Shown here: positions 45,389 to 54,588 of the stretch, piece after piece | How the letters are laid out: the number at the start of each line of letters is the position of its first letter | How positions within the stretch are numbered: the first letter of the stretch is position 1 | From: Marinobacter sp. DY40_1A1 | Lineage (GTDB): Bacteria; Pseudomonadota; Gammaproteobacteria; Pseudomonadales; Oleiphilaceae | Length of the DNA stretch: 64,000 nt | Direction of reading: 5' to 3' | Assembly (NCBI RefSeq): GCF_016597815.1 | Contig: NZ_VCHA01000002.1 | Span: 496,001-560,000, forward strand | The notes under the pieces: generated by a model | The model's input: only the letters and a program-made list of their open reading frames with translations | Database searches by the model: none | Told to the model about the DNA's origin: nothing | Made by a program: the position numbers and the translations under genes

Positions 45389-46915
45389 TCAGGCCCCGAA
45401 CAGCGCAGAGCGCAAAGGCTGCAGAAAGCCACGGAGATTGTGCTCACTGGCATGGGTTTTCTTGCCGTCGAACTCCATGTAGCCATCCTCAATGGGGTCA
45501 AAGCGCAGTACTTTCACATCTGCCAGGTAATCCTGTGAAGATTTCCAGGGACCATGAGTGCCCTGCCGCGGAAGGCGATCCGCGGCGCGATTGACGTAAC
45601 CGGAATCCAGGGCACCCATTACGGTATCCTCGCCCAGACTGTTTTCGTGATCTCTGGCGACCGCCACCCGCATCCCCCGTTGGTCCATGTGGTTGATCAG
45701 GCGGCACAGATATTCACTGGCAATATCGGCCTTCAGGGTCCAGGAGATATTGGTGTAACCAAAGATCATGCCCGCATTGGGTACGCCTTCAACCAACACA
45801 TTCTTGTAAACAATCTTGTTTTTCAACACCACTTCCCGGCCATCTACTTTCGGCTTGATGCCTCCGAGCATCTGAATCTCCAGGCCGGTGGCGGGAACGA
45901 TGATGTCTGCATCCAGATGCTCACCGGATTTAAGGCGAATACCGGTTTCTGTGAAGCGCTCAATATGATCGGTTGCCATGGATGCCTTGCCCGTCTTCAA
46001 GGCGCGGAAAAGGTCACCGTCTTTCACCACACACAGGCGCTGATCCCAGGGATTGTAGCCCGGGGTAAAGTGACGCATGTCGGTTTGATCACCCACCTGG
46101 TGCTTGATAATGCCCAGAAACAGGCGGCGCATGAGCTTGGGGTTCTTGCGGGAACGCTGGTACAGAAACCGGGACACCGTAATATTGCGCGCCCGGGTCA
46201 GCCGGTATGCGGCCTTGGCAGGTAACACCTTCTGAATGCCCAGGGTTACCTTATCCGTCGACGGCAGGGGCATCAGGTACGTGGGCGAGCGCTGCAGCAT
46301 GGTTACATGCCCGGCTTTCTCCGCCAGCGTGGGCACCAGTGTGACCGCCGTGGCACCACTGCCGATCACCACAACCTTCTTGCCGGTGTAATCAAGGCCT
46401 TCTGGCCAGTGCTGCGGATGGACAACCTGGCCTTTAAAATCCGCTTCGCCGGGGAAATCAGGCTTATAGCCCTGATCGTAGTTGTAGTAGCCAGTACAAC
46501 CAATCAGAAAACTGGCCGTATAGGTTTCGCTTTTACCGGTAGCCTCATTCACCGCCGTCAGCTTCCAGCATTTTTCTGCACTGGACCAATCCGCGGCTTT
46601 TACGGCAAGACCATAGCGAATATGCTGCTCAACGTTGTGTTCTTTTGCGGTTTCGCTGACATAGTTCTTGATGGACGCGCCGTCTGCCAGCACTTTTCCG
46701 CCAGTCCAGGGGCGGAAATTATAGCCAAAGGTAAACATGTCAGAATCGGAACGAATGCCCGGGTAGCGAAACAGATCCCAGGTACCACCGAGTGACTGAC
46801 GCCGCTCCAGAATAGCGAACGACTTGCCCGGACACTCACGCTGGAGATGGCAGGCCATACCGATCCCCGACACCCCGGCACCGATGATCAACACATCAAA
46901 ATGCTGCTCGCTCAT
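45389..46915 (-). CDS. Baeyer-Villiger-type flavin monooxygenase
   Basis: A 508-residue FAD/NADPH monooxygenase. An N-terminal FAD Rossmann motif (LIIGAGVSGIGMACHL), the BVMO fingerprint F-x-G-x-x-x-H-x-x-x-W-P (FKGQVVHPQHWP, about 153-164) and the NADPH Rossmann motif (VVVIGSGATAVTL, about 172-184) are all present. It inserts oxygen into ketones or oxidises heteroatoms; the substrate is unknown. The SGNH hydrolase gene lies upstream on the same strand with a 97-nt gap, so they might be co-transcribed. Confidence 0.9.
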   Translation of the reverse strand: MSEQHFDVLIIGAGVSGIGMACHLQRECPGKSFAILERRQSLGGTWDLFRYPGIRSDSDMFTFGYNFRPWTGGKVLADGASIKNYVSETAKEHNVEQHIRYGLAVKAADWSSAEKCWKLTAVNEATGKSETYTASFLIGCTGYYNYDQGYKPDFPGEADFKGQVVHPQHWPEGLDYTGKKVVVIGSGATAVTLVPTLAEKAGHVTMLQRSPTYLMPLPSTDKVTLGIQKVLPAKAAYRLTRARNITVSRFLYQRSRKNPKLMRRLFLGIIKHQVGDQTDMRHFTPGYNPWDQRLCVVKDGDLFRALKTGKASMATDHIERFTETGIRLKSGEHLDADIIVPATGLEIQMLGGIKPKVDGREVVLKNKIVYKNVLVEGVPNAGMIFGYTNISWTLKADIASEYLCRLINHMDQRGMRVAVARDHENSLGEDTVMGALDSGYVNRAADRLPRQGTHGPWKSSQDYLADVKVLRFDPIEDGYMEFDGKKTHASEHNLRGFLQPLRSALFGA

Positions 46916-47012
46916 ATCCGACCTCTCAAAGTCATTGTCGTTCTTCTGGTATCCATGAGAGTTACGATAGCGCAGCCGGGTATGCGGGGTGGTTAGCTAG
47001 CGGGGTCTAAAA

Positions 47013-47735
47013 CTACTGATTTTGGGCCAGTTTGCGAATACTGGCCGCGGAATGCTCAGCCCAAACCCTGTAAGCATCCACGCCGGGATGAAAGCCATCC
47101 GAGGCCATGTAGCCATGTTCCAGGGGAAAGGACACACACAGATATTCAAGGCGCCCTTTCTCGAAAGAGCCGGTATCGCACAGGCCTTTCATCAATGTGT
47201 TCAACTGTTTGGCCCGCAGGCCCAAGTACCAACGCAAAGGCTGAGGCAAGGCGGGAAAGAGATGCATAGGCGGGATGGCGGTGAACAGTACGAGTGTTGC
47301 CCCCGTGCTATTGATCAACCGGTCCGACAACTCCTTCAAGGCTGACACCCACTGCCCGTTGCGGGTGCGGCCCGTCACATCGTTTACGCCAACAGACACG
47401 AGGACAACATCGTAATGGGCTTTGGGTGCGGCTTTGAGTGCCTCGATAACACCGGCTGCCGTGCGACCGGTTTCTGCCAATAAATTCCAGCTCACGCAGT
47501 GATCCCTGGCGAGTTCCCTGACCAACTGGCCCGCCAGTGCATCCTGTTGATGGCTCACACCTACGCCGGCGGCAGCAGAGTCGCCAAGAATCAGCAGCCG
47601 GAGTTGCGGCCCTTCGCCGAGAGTGCCGCAACGCTCGCCCTCGGGCTCCGGCAAGCGCGGGGTAACCTTGCGCACATAGCTTCCCTGCCCGATAAGAACC
47701 GGAGCCAGTGCAAGCGTAGATAAGGGGTACAACAT
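47013..47735 (-). CDS. SGNH/GDSL-family esterase
   Basis: A 240-residue SGNH hydrolase. Block I is LILGDSAAAGVG with the catalytic Ser, block III is SVGVND and block V is SDGFHPG with the Asp/His pair. The N-terminus is hydrophobic and may be a signal or anchor, so it probably acts in the envelope on lipid or acetyl esters. The ribosome site before the ATG at 47735 is weak. It follows the ferritin-like gene by 16 nt, suggesting co-transcription. Confidence 0.85.
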   Translation of the reverse strand: MLYPLSTLALAPVLIGQGSYVRKVTPRLPEPEGERCGTLGEGPQLRLLILGDSAAAGVGVSHQQDALAGQLVRELARDHCVSWNLLAETGRTAAGVIEALKAAPKAHYDVVLVSVGVNDVTGRTRNGQWVSALKELSDRLINSTGATLVLFTAIPPMHLFPALPQPLRWYLGLRAKQLNTLMKGLCDTGSFEKGRLEYLCVSFPLEHGYMASDGFHPGVDAYRVWAEHSAASIRKLAQNQ

Positions 47736-47751
47736 AAGTGCTTACACTCGG

Positions 47752-48042
47752 TCAGTCATGGTGGCCAATCGGGCCTTCCGTAAACAGAAACTCTCGCAGA
47801 TGTTTGTCCATCACTGGGTCTTTTCTGCGAATCCACTCAAGCACCATGGCTGCATGTTCCTTTTCTTCATCGCGATTGTGCTCAAGAATCGCTTTAAGCT
47901 CAGGGTCCTTGCAGGCATCCACTCGCTGGTTGTACCAGTCTACCGCTTCAAATTCCTCCATCAGGGAGCTGACGGCACGATGCATCTCGCGAGTTTCATC
48001 GGTCAGTTCGCCGACCGGTTCATGATAGCTGTCATTCGCCAT
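47752..48042 (-). CDS. Encapsulated-ferritin (EncFtn) homologue without cargo tail
   Basis: A 96-residue two-helix protein very like remembered Rhodospirillum rubrum EncFtn (MEEFEAVDWYNQRVDACKDP, HNRDEEKEHAAM). The ferroxidase ligands expected from that protein map to Glu30, Glu60 and His63, with Trp36 conserved. It should oxidise Fe(II) as an annular decamer. It ends FLFTEGPIGHHD, without the C-terminal peptide that targets EncFtn into an encapsulin shell, and no encapsulin gene is in this window. The ATG at 48042 matches the family start; an upstream start at 48219 is unlikely. Confidence 0.85.
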   Translation of the reverse strand: MANDSYHEPVGELTDETREMHRAVSSLMEEFEAVDWYNQRVDACKDPELKAILEHNRDEEKEHAAMVLEWIRRKDPVMDKHLREFLFTEGPIGHHD

Positions 48043-48200
48043 ATAGAGAGCCTCTTTATCGGATAGTGAGTAAGGTGTTTTTTCATGTTGCCACGCTTTG
48101 ACAATAGACCAAAATACGCAATCCAAATACTTGGGGCTAGTTTGAGCCACCGCAAAGCCTGTGGCACAGTCAGCTGACACATCAACCCGGATAGTGCGCC

Positions 48201-49259
48201 ATGAAAACTGTTTTCTCACCTCTGCACAGCCTCCGCTCCGTTAAAACCGAACTGGACGGGGGCATTCTGATTGAACCCCATGAGAAGCCATCACGGGCAG
48301 AGACCATACTGGCCAGAGTGAAATCACAAACCCTGGGTGAGGTGATTGAGCCTGAAGAGTTTGGCCTTGCACCCGTAAAGCGCGTGCACACGCCAGATTA
48401 CGTGGCTTTTCTTGAGCACTGCTGGGCCGACTGGGTGGCTGAAGGCAAACCGGGAGAAGCCATTCCCGCTGTGTGGTGTGGCCGTGGTATGCGCCCCCGC
48501 ATGCCCAAAGACATAGACGGTCGCCTTGGCTACTTCAGCTTTGCCGCCGAGACCTCCATTTCTGCTGGCACCTGGGAAGCGGCCTGCGCCTCTGCCAATG
48601 TCGCATTAACAGCCCAGAAGCTGGTCGCAAACGGCGAACGTGCCGCCTTTGCCCTGTGTCGCCCTCCCGGCCACCATGCCCACGCCGATTTATTCGGGGG
48701 TTACTGCTTCTTCAATAACGCCGCCATTGCGGCACAGGCATTTCGCGATCAGGGCTACGAGCGTGTTGCCATTCTCGATGTGGACTTTCATCACGGCAAC
48801 GGCACCCAAGCCATTTTTTATGACCGCAGCGATGTACTGACCATCAGCCTGCATGGCGATCCAGACCTGGTGTTCCCACACTTTCTGGGCTTTGAGGATG
48901 AAACCGGAGAGGCTGAAGGAGAAGGCTATAACCTCAACATTATTTATCCTCCTGGAACGCCCTACAGCGAGTGGAGCAAGGGGCTGGAAACCGCCTGCAA
49001 GCGCATTGCAGATTTCCAGCCAGACGCTCTGATTATTGCGTTGGGTGTGGATACCTTCGAGGAAGATCCGATTTCGTTCTTTAAATTGAAATCAAAAGAC
49101 TACTTTTCTCTGGGCCAACGTATAGAACAACTAAGGCTACCTACAGTTTTCACTATGGAAGGCGGTTACGATGTGGATGCCATTGGCGTAAATGTGGTGA
49201 ATGTGATGCAGGGTTTCGAAGGAAGGGCCACCAAACACCAGACGACCGATCTACTTTAA
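48201..49259 (+). CDS. Histone deacetylase-like amidohydrolase (acetylpolyamine amidohydrolase type)
   Basis: A 352-residue class II HDAC-like zinc enzyme. The catalytic motifs are CRPPGHHAHADLFGGYCFFNN, the zinc-binding DVDFHHGNGTQ and EGGYDVDAIG with the catalytic-site Tyr region. Bacterial relatives deacetylate acetylpolyamines or other acetylated amines. The ATG at 48201 is divergent from the ferritin-like gene. It is followed 29 nt later by an iron-type alcohol dehydrogenase, suggesting a two-gene operon. Confidence 0.9.
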   Translation: MKTVFSPLHSLRSVKTELDGGILIEPHEKPSRAETILARVKSQTLGEVIEPEEFGLAPVKRVHTPDYVAFLEHCWADWVAEGKPGEAIPAVWCGRGMRPRMPKDIDGRLGYFSFAAETSISAGTWEAACASANVALTAQKLVANGERAAFALCRPPGHHAHADLFGGYCFFNNAAIAAQAFRDQGYERVAILDVDFHHGNGTQAIFYDRSDVLTISLHGDPDLVFPHFLGFEDETGEAEGEGYNLNIIYPPGTPYSEWSKGLETACKRIADFQPDALIIALGVDTFEEDPISFFKLKSKDYFSLGQRIEQLRLPTVFTMEGGYDVDAIGVNVVNVMQGFEGRATKHQTTDLL

Positions 49260-49288
49260 ACTTCAAGATTCAACATTAAGGATTCCAT

Positions 49289-50446
49289 GTGAATAACTTC
49301 AACTTTTACAACCCAACCCGTATCGCCTTTGGCGAAGGTAAAATTGCGGAGCTCGACAAACTGGTACCCAAAGACGCCAAGGTACTCGTTCTGTTTGGTG
49401 GCGAAAGTGCACGCCGCACAGGTACGCTGGATGAAGTTACCAAGGCACTCGGCGACCGGACGGTGACCGAGTTTGGCGGCATTGAGCCAAACCCGAGCTT
49501 CGAAACCTTGATGAACGCGGTTATACAGGTACGCGAACAGAACATAGATTTTCTGCTCGCCGTAGGCGGCGGGTCGGTCATCGATGGCACCAAATTTGTC
49601 GCGGCAGCCGCCGTTTTCGAAGGTGACGAGTGGGATATCCTGCTCAAAGGTGGCCGCAATATTAAGCGTGCCCTGCCCTTTGGTTCGGTGCTGACTCTTC
49701 CTGCCACTGGCTCTGAAATGAATAAGGGCGGCGTTGTAACTCGCCGGTCTTTGAAGGCAAAACTACCGTTCCAAAGTGACCTTGTGTTCCCGCAGTTCTC
49801 AATCCTTGACCCCACGAAAACCTACACCCTGCCGCTGCGTCAGGTGGGCAATGGCGTTGTCGATGCCTTCGTTCATGTGATCGAGCAATACCTGACCTAC
49901 CCAGCCCAAGCGCCAGTACAGGATCGTTTTGCCGAAGGCCTGCTGCTGACGCTCACCGAGATTGGCGCGCAAGCTCTGGCTGAGCCAGATAATTATCAGG
50001 TCAGAGCCAGCCTGATGTGGACCGCAACACTGGCCCTGAATGGTCTGATTGGCAGTGGCGTACCCCAGGATTGGGCCACACACATGCTGGGCCATGAGCT
50101 GACTGCGCTGCACAACCTTGATCACGCCCAGACTCTGGCCATTGTATTGCCGTCGATGCTGCGTGAGCGCAAGGCATCCAAACTCGACAAGCTGGTTCAA
50201 TACGGCGAGCGGGTTTGGGGTATTCGTGAGGGGAGCGCTGAAGAGAAAGCCGAAGCCGCGATTGCCAAAACCCAGGACTTCTTTGAATCACTGGGCGTTA
50301 AAACCCGCCTTGGCGACTACGACCTTGGCGAAGAGCACATTGAGCCACTGATCAAGAGCCTGGAAAGCCACGGCATGACAGCGCTTGGTGAGCATGGTGA
50401 TGTCACGCCGGATATGTGCCGCCGGGTGCTTCACGCAAGCCTGTAA
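49289..50446 (+). CDS. Iron-containing alcohol dehydrogenase, YqhD-like
   Basis: A 385-residue group III alcohol dehydrogenase. The NAD(P)-binding GGGSVIDGTKF region and the metal ligands (Asp in VDAFVHVIEQY, His in MLGHELTALHNLDHAQT) fit the family. The protein follows YqhD, an NADPH-dependent aldehyde reductase that detoxifies short-chain aldehydes. The GTG start at 49289 has AAGGA seven bases upstream. It follows the deacetylase gene by 29 nt, so it may deal with aldehydes from amine breakdown, which is speculative. Confidence 0.88.
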   Translation: MNNFNFYNPTRIAFGEGKIAELDKLVPKDAKVLVLFGGESARRTGTLDEVTKALGDRTVTEFGGIEPNPSFETLMNAVIQVREQNIDFLLAVGGGSVIDGTKFVAAAAVFEGDEWDILLKGGRNIKRALPFGSVLTLPATGSEMNKGGVVTRRSLKAKLPFQSDLVFPQFSILDPTKTYTLPLRQVGNGVVDAFVHVIEQYLTYPAQAPVQDRFAEGLLLTLTEIGAQALAEPDNYQVRASLMWTATLALNGLIGSGVPQDWATHMLGHELTALHNLDHAQTLAIVLPSMLRERKASKLDKLVQYGERVWGIREGSAEEKAEAAIAKTQDFFESLGVKTRLGDYDLGEEHIEPLIKSLESHGMTALGEHGDVTPDMCRRVLHASL

Positions 50447-50467
50447 GCTAAAACTGTTGCCTTTTGC

Positions 50468-50499
50468 GGGGCCCTGAAACCTCAGGTGCCCCTTTTTTT
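50468..50499 (+). terminator. Intrinsic terminator of the YqhD-like gene
   Basis: GGGGC-CCTGA (50468-50477) pairs with TCAGG-T-GCCCC (50482-50492) with one bulged T, followed by TTTTTTT (50493-50499). Confidence 0.9.
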
Positions 50500-50518
50500 G
50501 CTGGCAAGGTCAGCAGGC

Positions 50519-51139
50519 TCAGCCCTTGAAGCCCTTGCCCACAACGTACACTTCCCGGGAACGGGCGCGGGAAGAGTCCGGCTTGCGCACCACCACCTTG
50601 TCAAAGACCTCTCTGGCCGCTTTCAGGTACTCGTCGTAACCTTCGCCCTGGAACACCTTGGCTATAAAGCTGCCCTTGGGCTTCAACACCTGGCTGGCCA
50701 TATCCAGTGCCAGTTCCACCAGGTACATGGAGGAGGCCTGATCAGTCACAGTAACGCCGCTGATGTTTGGAGCCATATCGGAAATCACCACATCCACCCG
50801 GCTGTCGCCGAGCGCTTCCATAATGGCCTCAAAGACCGAGTCTTCGGTGAAATCGCCCTGAACAAACTCCACCCCGGCAATAGCATCCATGGGCAGTATG
50901 TCGGAAGCCAGCACCCTGCCCTTATGGCCCACCAGATTGACCGCCACTTGCGACCAGCCACCCGGCGCAGAACCCAGATCCATCACCACCATGTTAGGGT
51001 GAATCAGCTTGTCCTTCTTGTTGATTTCAAGAAGCTTGTAGCTTGCCCGTGAGCGATAGCCGTCTACCTGCGCCTGCTTCACGAAGGGATCGTTTACGTG
51101 CTCATCAAGCCAGCGGCCACTGCTTTTGGAACGTGCCAT
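50519..51139 (-). CDS. rlmE: 23S rRNA 2'-O-ribose methyltransferase RlmE
   Basis: A 206-residue SAM-dependent methyltransferase that modifies U2552 in 23S rRNA during large-subunit maturation. It has the FtsJ/RrmJ pattern: [13 protein letters not shown] with a catalytic Lys, SAM motif [21 protein letters not shown], and [12 protein letters not shown] followed by [11 protein letters not shown] at the end. The length is equal to E. coli RlmE. It is monocistronic and flanked by divergent genes. Confidence 0.96.
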   Translation of the reverse strand: MARSKSSGRWLDEHVNDPFVKQAQVDGYRSRASYKLLEINKKDKLIHPNMVVMDLGSAPGGWSQVAVNLVGHKGRVLASDILPMDAIAGVEFVQGDFTEDSVFEAIMEALGDSRVDVVISDMAPNISGVTVTDQASSMYLVELALDMASQVLKPKGSFIAKVFQGEGYDEYLKAAREVFDKVVVRKPDSSRARSREVYVVGKGFKG

Positions 51140-51309
51140 AAGAACTCATCAAAAAAGGAAGTCGACCGCCCATTCTACGTGGCTGGCCCGCTTGCGGCAA
51201 AACCCTGACATCCGGGCCCGGCGCACGTACAATTACCGCAACACGTTCCGATCCCTTTATACCCGGCACCTGATCCGCTAACGGCGGCCAGTTCCGGGCA
51301 GGACAGACT

Positions 51310-52959
51310 ATGATCCGCCTTACCGAACTGGCACTGCCACTGGACCACCCCGAAAGTGCCTTGCGGGCCGCCATCCTGGAACGACTGGGCATCGGCGACG
51401 CCGATTTGGTGGACTTCACCGTATTCAAGCGCAGCTACGACGCCCGCAAGAAGAATACCGAGATCAAGTTTGTTTACATTATTGATCTGAGCGCGCGTAA
51501 CGAAGACGCCATTCTGGCCCGTTTCGAAAAAGACCAACACGTGCGACCAGCACCAGACACCGCCTATTACCCGGTCGCCCAAGCGCCCTCTGACTTGACC
51601 GAGCGCCCAATCGTGATTGGCTTGGGTCCATGCGGCCTGTTTGCCGCCCTGATTCTGGCGCAGATGGGCTTCCGGCCCATTGTGTTAGAGCGCGGGCCAG
51701 ACGTTCGCCGCCGCACCAAGGACACCTGGGCCCTTTGGCGGAATAAAACCCTGTCTCCGGAATCCAACGTGCAGTTTGGCGAGGGCGGCGCAGGGTTGTT
51801 CTCGGATGGCAAGCTCTACAGCCAGATCAAAGATCCCAAGTTCTACGGCCGCAAGGTAATGCATGAGTTTATCCGGGCCGGTGCACCGGAAGAAATACTC
51901 TATGTGAGCAAGCCCCATATCGGCACCTTCCGGCTGACCGGCGTAGTGGCCAAAATGCGTGAGGAAATCATCCGCCTTGGCGGCGAAATCCGCTTTGAAA
52001 GCAAAGTCACCGACCTGCTCATACAGAATGGCCGCGTTGAAGGTGTGGAACTGGCCAGCGGTGAACGGCTGAACAGTCGATACGTGATTATGGCCCTTGG
52101 TCACAGCGCGCGAGACACCTTCCGCATGCTCCAGCAGAACGATGTGTTTCTTGAAGCCAAACCCTTTGCCATTGGCTTTCGAATCGAGCATCCACAATCG
52201 CTTATTGATAATGCCCGCCTGGGCAAATACGCCGGTCATCCGGCCCTGGGCGCAGCAGACTACAAACTGGTGTACCACGCCAGCAACGGGCGCGCCGTCT
52301 ACAGCTTCTGCATGTGCCCCGGGGGCACGGTGGTGGCAGCTACCTCGGAACCAGGCCGGGTCGTCACTAATGGCATGAGCCAGTATTCCCGAAACGAGCG
52401 TAACGCCAATGCCGGTATAGTAGTGGCCGTGCACCCGGAAGAAGACTTCCCCGGCGGCCCGCTGGCCGGTGTGGAGTTTCAGGAAGCGCTGGAATCCCGG
52501 GCCTACACACTCGGCGGCAGTGATTACTGTGCCCCCGCCCAGCTGGTGGGAGATTTCATCAAACGCACACCGTCCACCGAGCTGGGCGAGGTTGAGCCTT
52601 CCTACAAGCCCGGCATCAAACTGGGTGATCTGGCGCCTTCCCTGCCCCCCTATGCCATCGAAGCCATCCGCGAGGCTCTGCCAAATTTTGGCAGGCAGAT
52701 CCGGGGCTTTGACCGAAAAGATGCCGTTCTCACTGGCATAGAAACCCGCACCTCCTCACCAGTACGCATCACCCGGGATCGCACCAGCCTGCAGAGCCTG
52801 AACACCCGTGGCCTGTACCCTGCTGGCGAAGGCGCAGGCTATGCCGGCGGCATTCTTTCAGCCGGTGTAGACGGTATCAAGGTTGCCGAAGCACTGGCGC
52901 TGGCTATGCTGGAAGACCTGGATTCCACTAGCGGAGCCATTTCGGGAACCCCATCGTGA
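51310..52959 (+). CDS. FAD-dependent oxidoreductase, uncharacterised conserved family
   Basis: A 549-residue flavoprotein. A small N-terminal domain (about 1-95) precedes the dinucleotide-binding motif PIVIGLGPCGLFAALILA and the conserved GEGGAGLFSDGKLYSQ segment. The C-terminal FAD motif is RGLYPAGEGAGYAGGI. The family is widespread in bacteria and sometimes annotated FAD-dependent dehydrogenase; no activity is established that I know of. The ATG at 51310 has AGGA upstream. It overlaps the next gene by 4 nt (GTGA), indicating translational coupling. Confidence 0.85.
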   Translation: MIRLTELALPLDHPESALRAAILERLGIGDADLVDFTVFKRSYDARKKNTEIKFVYIIDLSARNEDAILARFEKDQHVRPAPDTAYYPVAQAPSDLTERPIVIGLGPCGLFAALILAQMGFRPIVLERGPDVRRRTKDTWALWRNKTLSPESNVQFGEGGAGLFSDGKLYSQIKDPKFYGRKVMHEFIRAGAPEEILYVSKPHIGTFRLTGVVAKMREEIIRLGGEIRFESKVTDLLIQNGRVEGVELASGERLNSRYVIMALGHSARDTFRMLQQNDVFLEAKPFAIGFRIEHPQSLIDNARLGKYAGHPALGAADYKLVYHASNGRAVYSFCMCPGGTVVAATSEPGRVVTNGMSQYSRNERNANAGIVVAVHPEEDFPGGPLAGVEFQEALESRAYTLGGSDYCAPAQLVGDFIKRTPSTELGEVEPSYKPGIKLGDLAPSLPPYAIEAIREALPNFGRQIRGFDRKDAVLTGIETRTSSPVRITRDRTSLQSLNTRGLYPAGEGAGYAGGILSAGVDGIKVAEALALAMLEDLDSTSGAISGTPS

Positions 52960-53690
52960 AGCTGGACGACATCAAAAAGCTGCACCAGAAAAAGTACCGT
53001 CAGGCGCTGGGTCATTATCTGGTTGAAGGCGAACATCTGGTGCTGGAACTGCAAAAGGCTGCCACCAGTCAGCCCGCGCTGAGGGCATCAGAGCTGTATG
53101 TGACCGACGCGTATGAGCATTGGCCTGGCCCGTTTAAAACCCATCTCATTAACGACCGCCAGATGGCACAGCTTGCCGACACCCGCACGCCCCAGGGGAT
53201 TTTGGCGGTCGTGCCCATGCCGGCTAACGAAGATAAGCCCGTTACCGAGGCCAGCGAGCAAGCCATTTACCTGCACGAAGTTCAGGACCCAGGCAACCTC
53301 GGCACTATTTTACGCACCCTGGCCTGGTTTGGCGGGTTTCGCTGCCTGCTCAGCCCCGGCAGTGTCGACCCCTACAACCCGAAAGTGGTGCGCGCCAGCA
53401 TGGGTGCGATCTTCCACACAGCTCTGGAAACCGAGGTACCGCTGGCAAGCCTGTCCAGCCGCTATAGCTCTATCGCCTGCCTCGACCTGAACGGTGACGG
53501 GCTCACGGCAGAGTCATTCCGCCAGCACGGCTGCTACCTGTTCGGCAACGAAGCCCGGGGGGTACCGCAGGAAGCCCTGGCACAGATGGCCGCAAAACCC
53601 TACACCATTGCGGGCAATGGCGAGATCGAATCCCTTAACCTGGCCTCTGCGGTCAACATGTGTGTCTATGAACTCAGGCGAGGCCAATAA
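52956..53690 (+). CDS. TrmH/SpoU-family RNA methyltransferase
   Basis: A 244-residue SPOUT methyltransferase acting on a ribose 2'-OH of tRNA or rRNA. The N-terminal substrate-binding region (KLHQKKYRQALGHYLVEGEHLV) precedes motif 1 (DPGNLGTILRT, with N-x-G-x-x-x-R), motif 2 (LFGNEARGVP) and motif 3 (ESLNLASAVNMCVYEL), which form the SAM knot. The target nucleotide is not determined. The GTG start overlaps the upstream stop. Confidence 0.92.
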   Translation: MKLDDIKKLHQKKYRQALGHYLVEGEHLVLELQKAATSQPALRASELYVTDAYEHWPGPFKTHLINDRQMAQLADTRTPQGILAVVPMPANEDKPVTEASEQAIYLHEVQDPGNLGTILRTLAWFGGFRCLLSPGSVDPYNPKVVRASMGAIFHTALETEVPLASLSSRYSSIACLDLNGDGLTAESFRQHGCYLFGNEARGVPQEALAQMAAKPYTIAGNGEIESLNLASAVNMCVYELRRGQ

Positions 53691-53826
53691 GCCAAGAAAG
53701 GAGTGAATCATCGAAGGCTAGCGAATGATCCATTTGGGCACTCAGGGTGATGGATATCGTTATTGCGTGTAGCAAGCTAATCAGAGATGATCGGAGACCT
53801 GTTACCCAACTGGATAGACAACAACA

Positions 53827-54495
53827 ATGGAACGCTACCTCCAGCCCACAGAGTATTTCGATTACAACCAGCCCGAACTGAAGGCCTGGATTGCCACCCA
53901 ATTGGAAGGCGTACCTGACGACAAGGTAGAGCAAGCGAAAGCCCTGTATCTCGCCGTTCGGGACAGCGTAAGCTACAACCCTTACGTTTTTCGCCCGGAG
54001 CCCGAAACCTTCAGTGCCAGCCATGCTTTGAAAACAGCTGAAAGCTACTGCATTCCCAAAGCAGTATTGCTCGGCGCCGCTACGCGATCCGTTGGTATAC
54101 CAAGCCGCCTGGGCCTTGCCGATGTGCGTAATCACCTATCAAGCCCAAAACTCATTGAATGGCTGCGCTCGGATATTTTTCGCATGCACGGATTTATCGA
54201 GCTGTACCTCAACGGCAAATGGATAAAAGCCACCCCGGCTTTCGATAAACGCCTGTGCGAGCTGATGAAGGTTGAGCCTCTGGAATTTGATGGTGTTAAC
54301 GACTCGATTTTCCAGGAATACACCGAAGCCGGCGAAGCCCACATGGAATACGTGAACGATCATGGCGTTTTCGACGATGTTCCCCACGAATTCATTCTGT
54401 CTGGAATAAAAGCCGCTTACGGACACCTGTTTCCGGATGGTAAAGCGCCAGATGCCATCGAAGGCAGCCTGGTGCAGGATATTTCAGGGAACTGA
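53827..54495 (+). CDS. Transglutaminase-like cysteine protein
   Basis: A 222-residue protein with a transglutaminase-like core. The likely triad is Cys in AESYCIPKAVLLGAA, His in MHGFIELYLNGKW and Asp in TPAFDKRLC. Such domains act as proteases, peptide ligases or amidases; the role here is unknown. No signal peptide is visible, so it should be cytosolic. It is followed by two hairpins and the convergent ahpF gene. Confidence 0.82.
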   Translation: MERYLQPTEYFDYNQPELKAWIATQLEGVPDDKVEQAKALYLAVRDSVSYNPYVFRPEPETFSASHALKTAESYCIPKAVLLGAATRSVGIPSRLGLADVRNHLSSPKLIEWLRSDIFRMHGFIELYLNGKWIKATPAFDKRLCELMKVEPLEFDGVNDSIFQEYTEAGEAHMEYVNDHGVFDDVPHEFILSGIKAAYGHLFPDGKAPDAIEGSLVQDISGN

Positions 54496-54501
54496 AATGC
54501 A

Positions 54502-54580
54502 AAACGGCACTCGCCTATCAAAGCGAATGCCGTTTACAGAGCTTGTCAGACTATAGCCGGGGCATAGACCCCGGCTATAG
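54502..54580. terminator. Two hairpins between the transglutaminase-like gene and ahpF
   Basis: The first stem (54502-54514 with 54523-54535, one internal mismatch) and a second perfect 12-bp stem (54551-54562 with 54569-54580, 6-nt loop) separate convergent genes. They probably end both transcripts, although T-tracts are weak. Confidence 0.7.
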
Positions 54581-54588
54581 CTTCCCTC

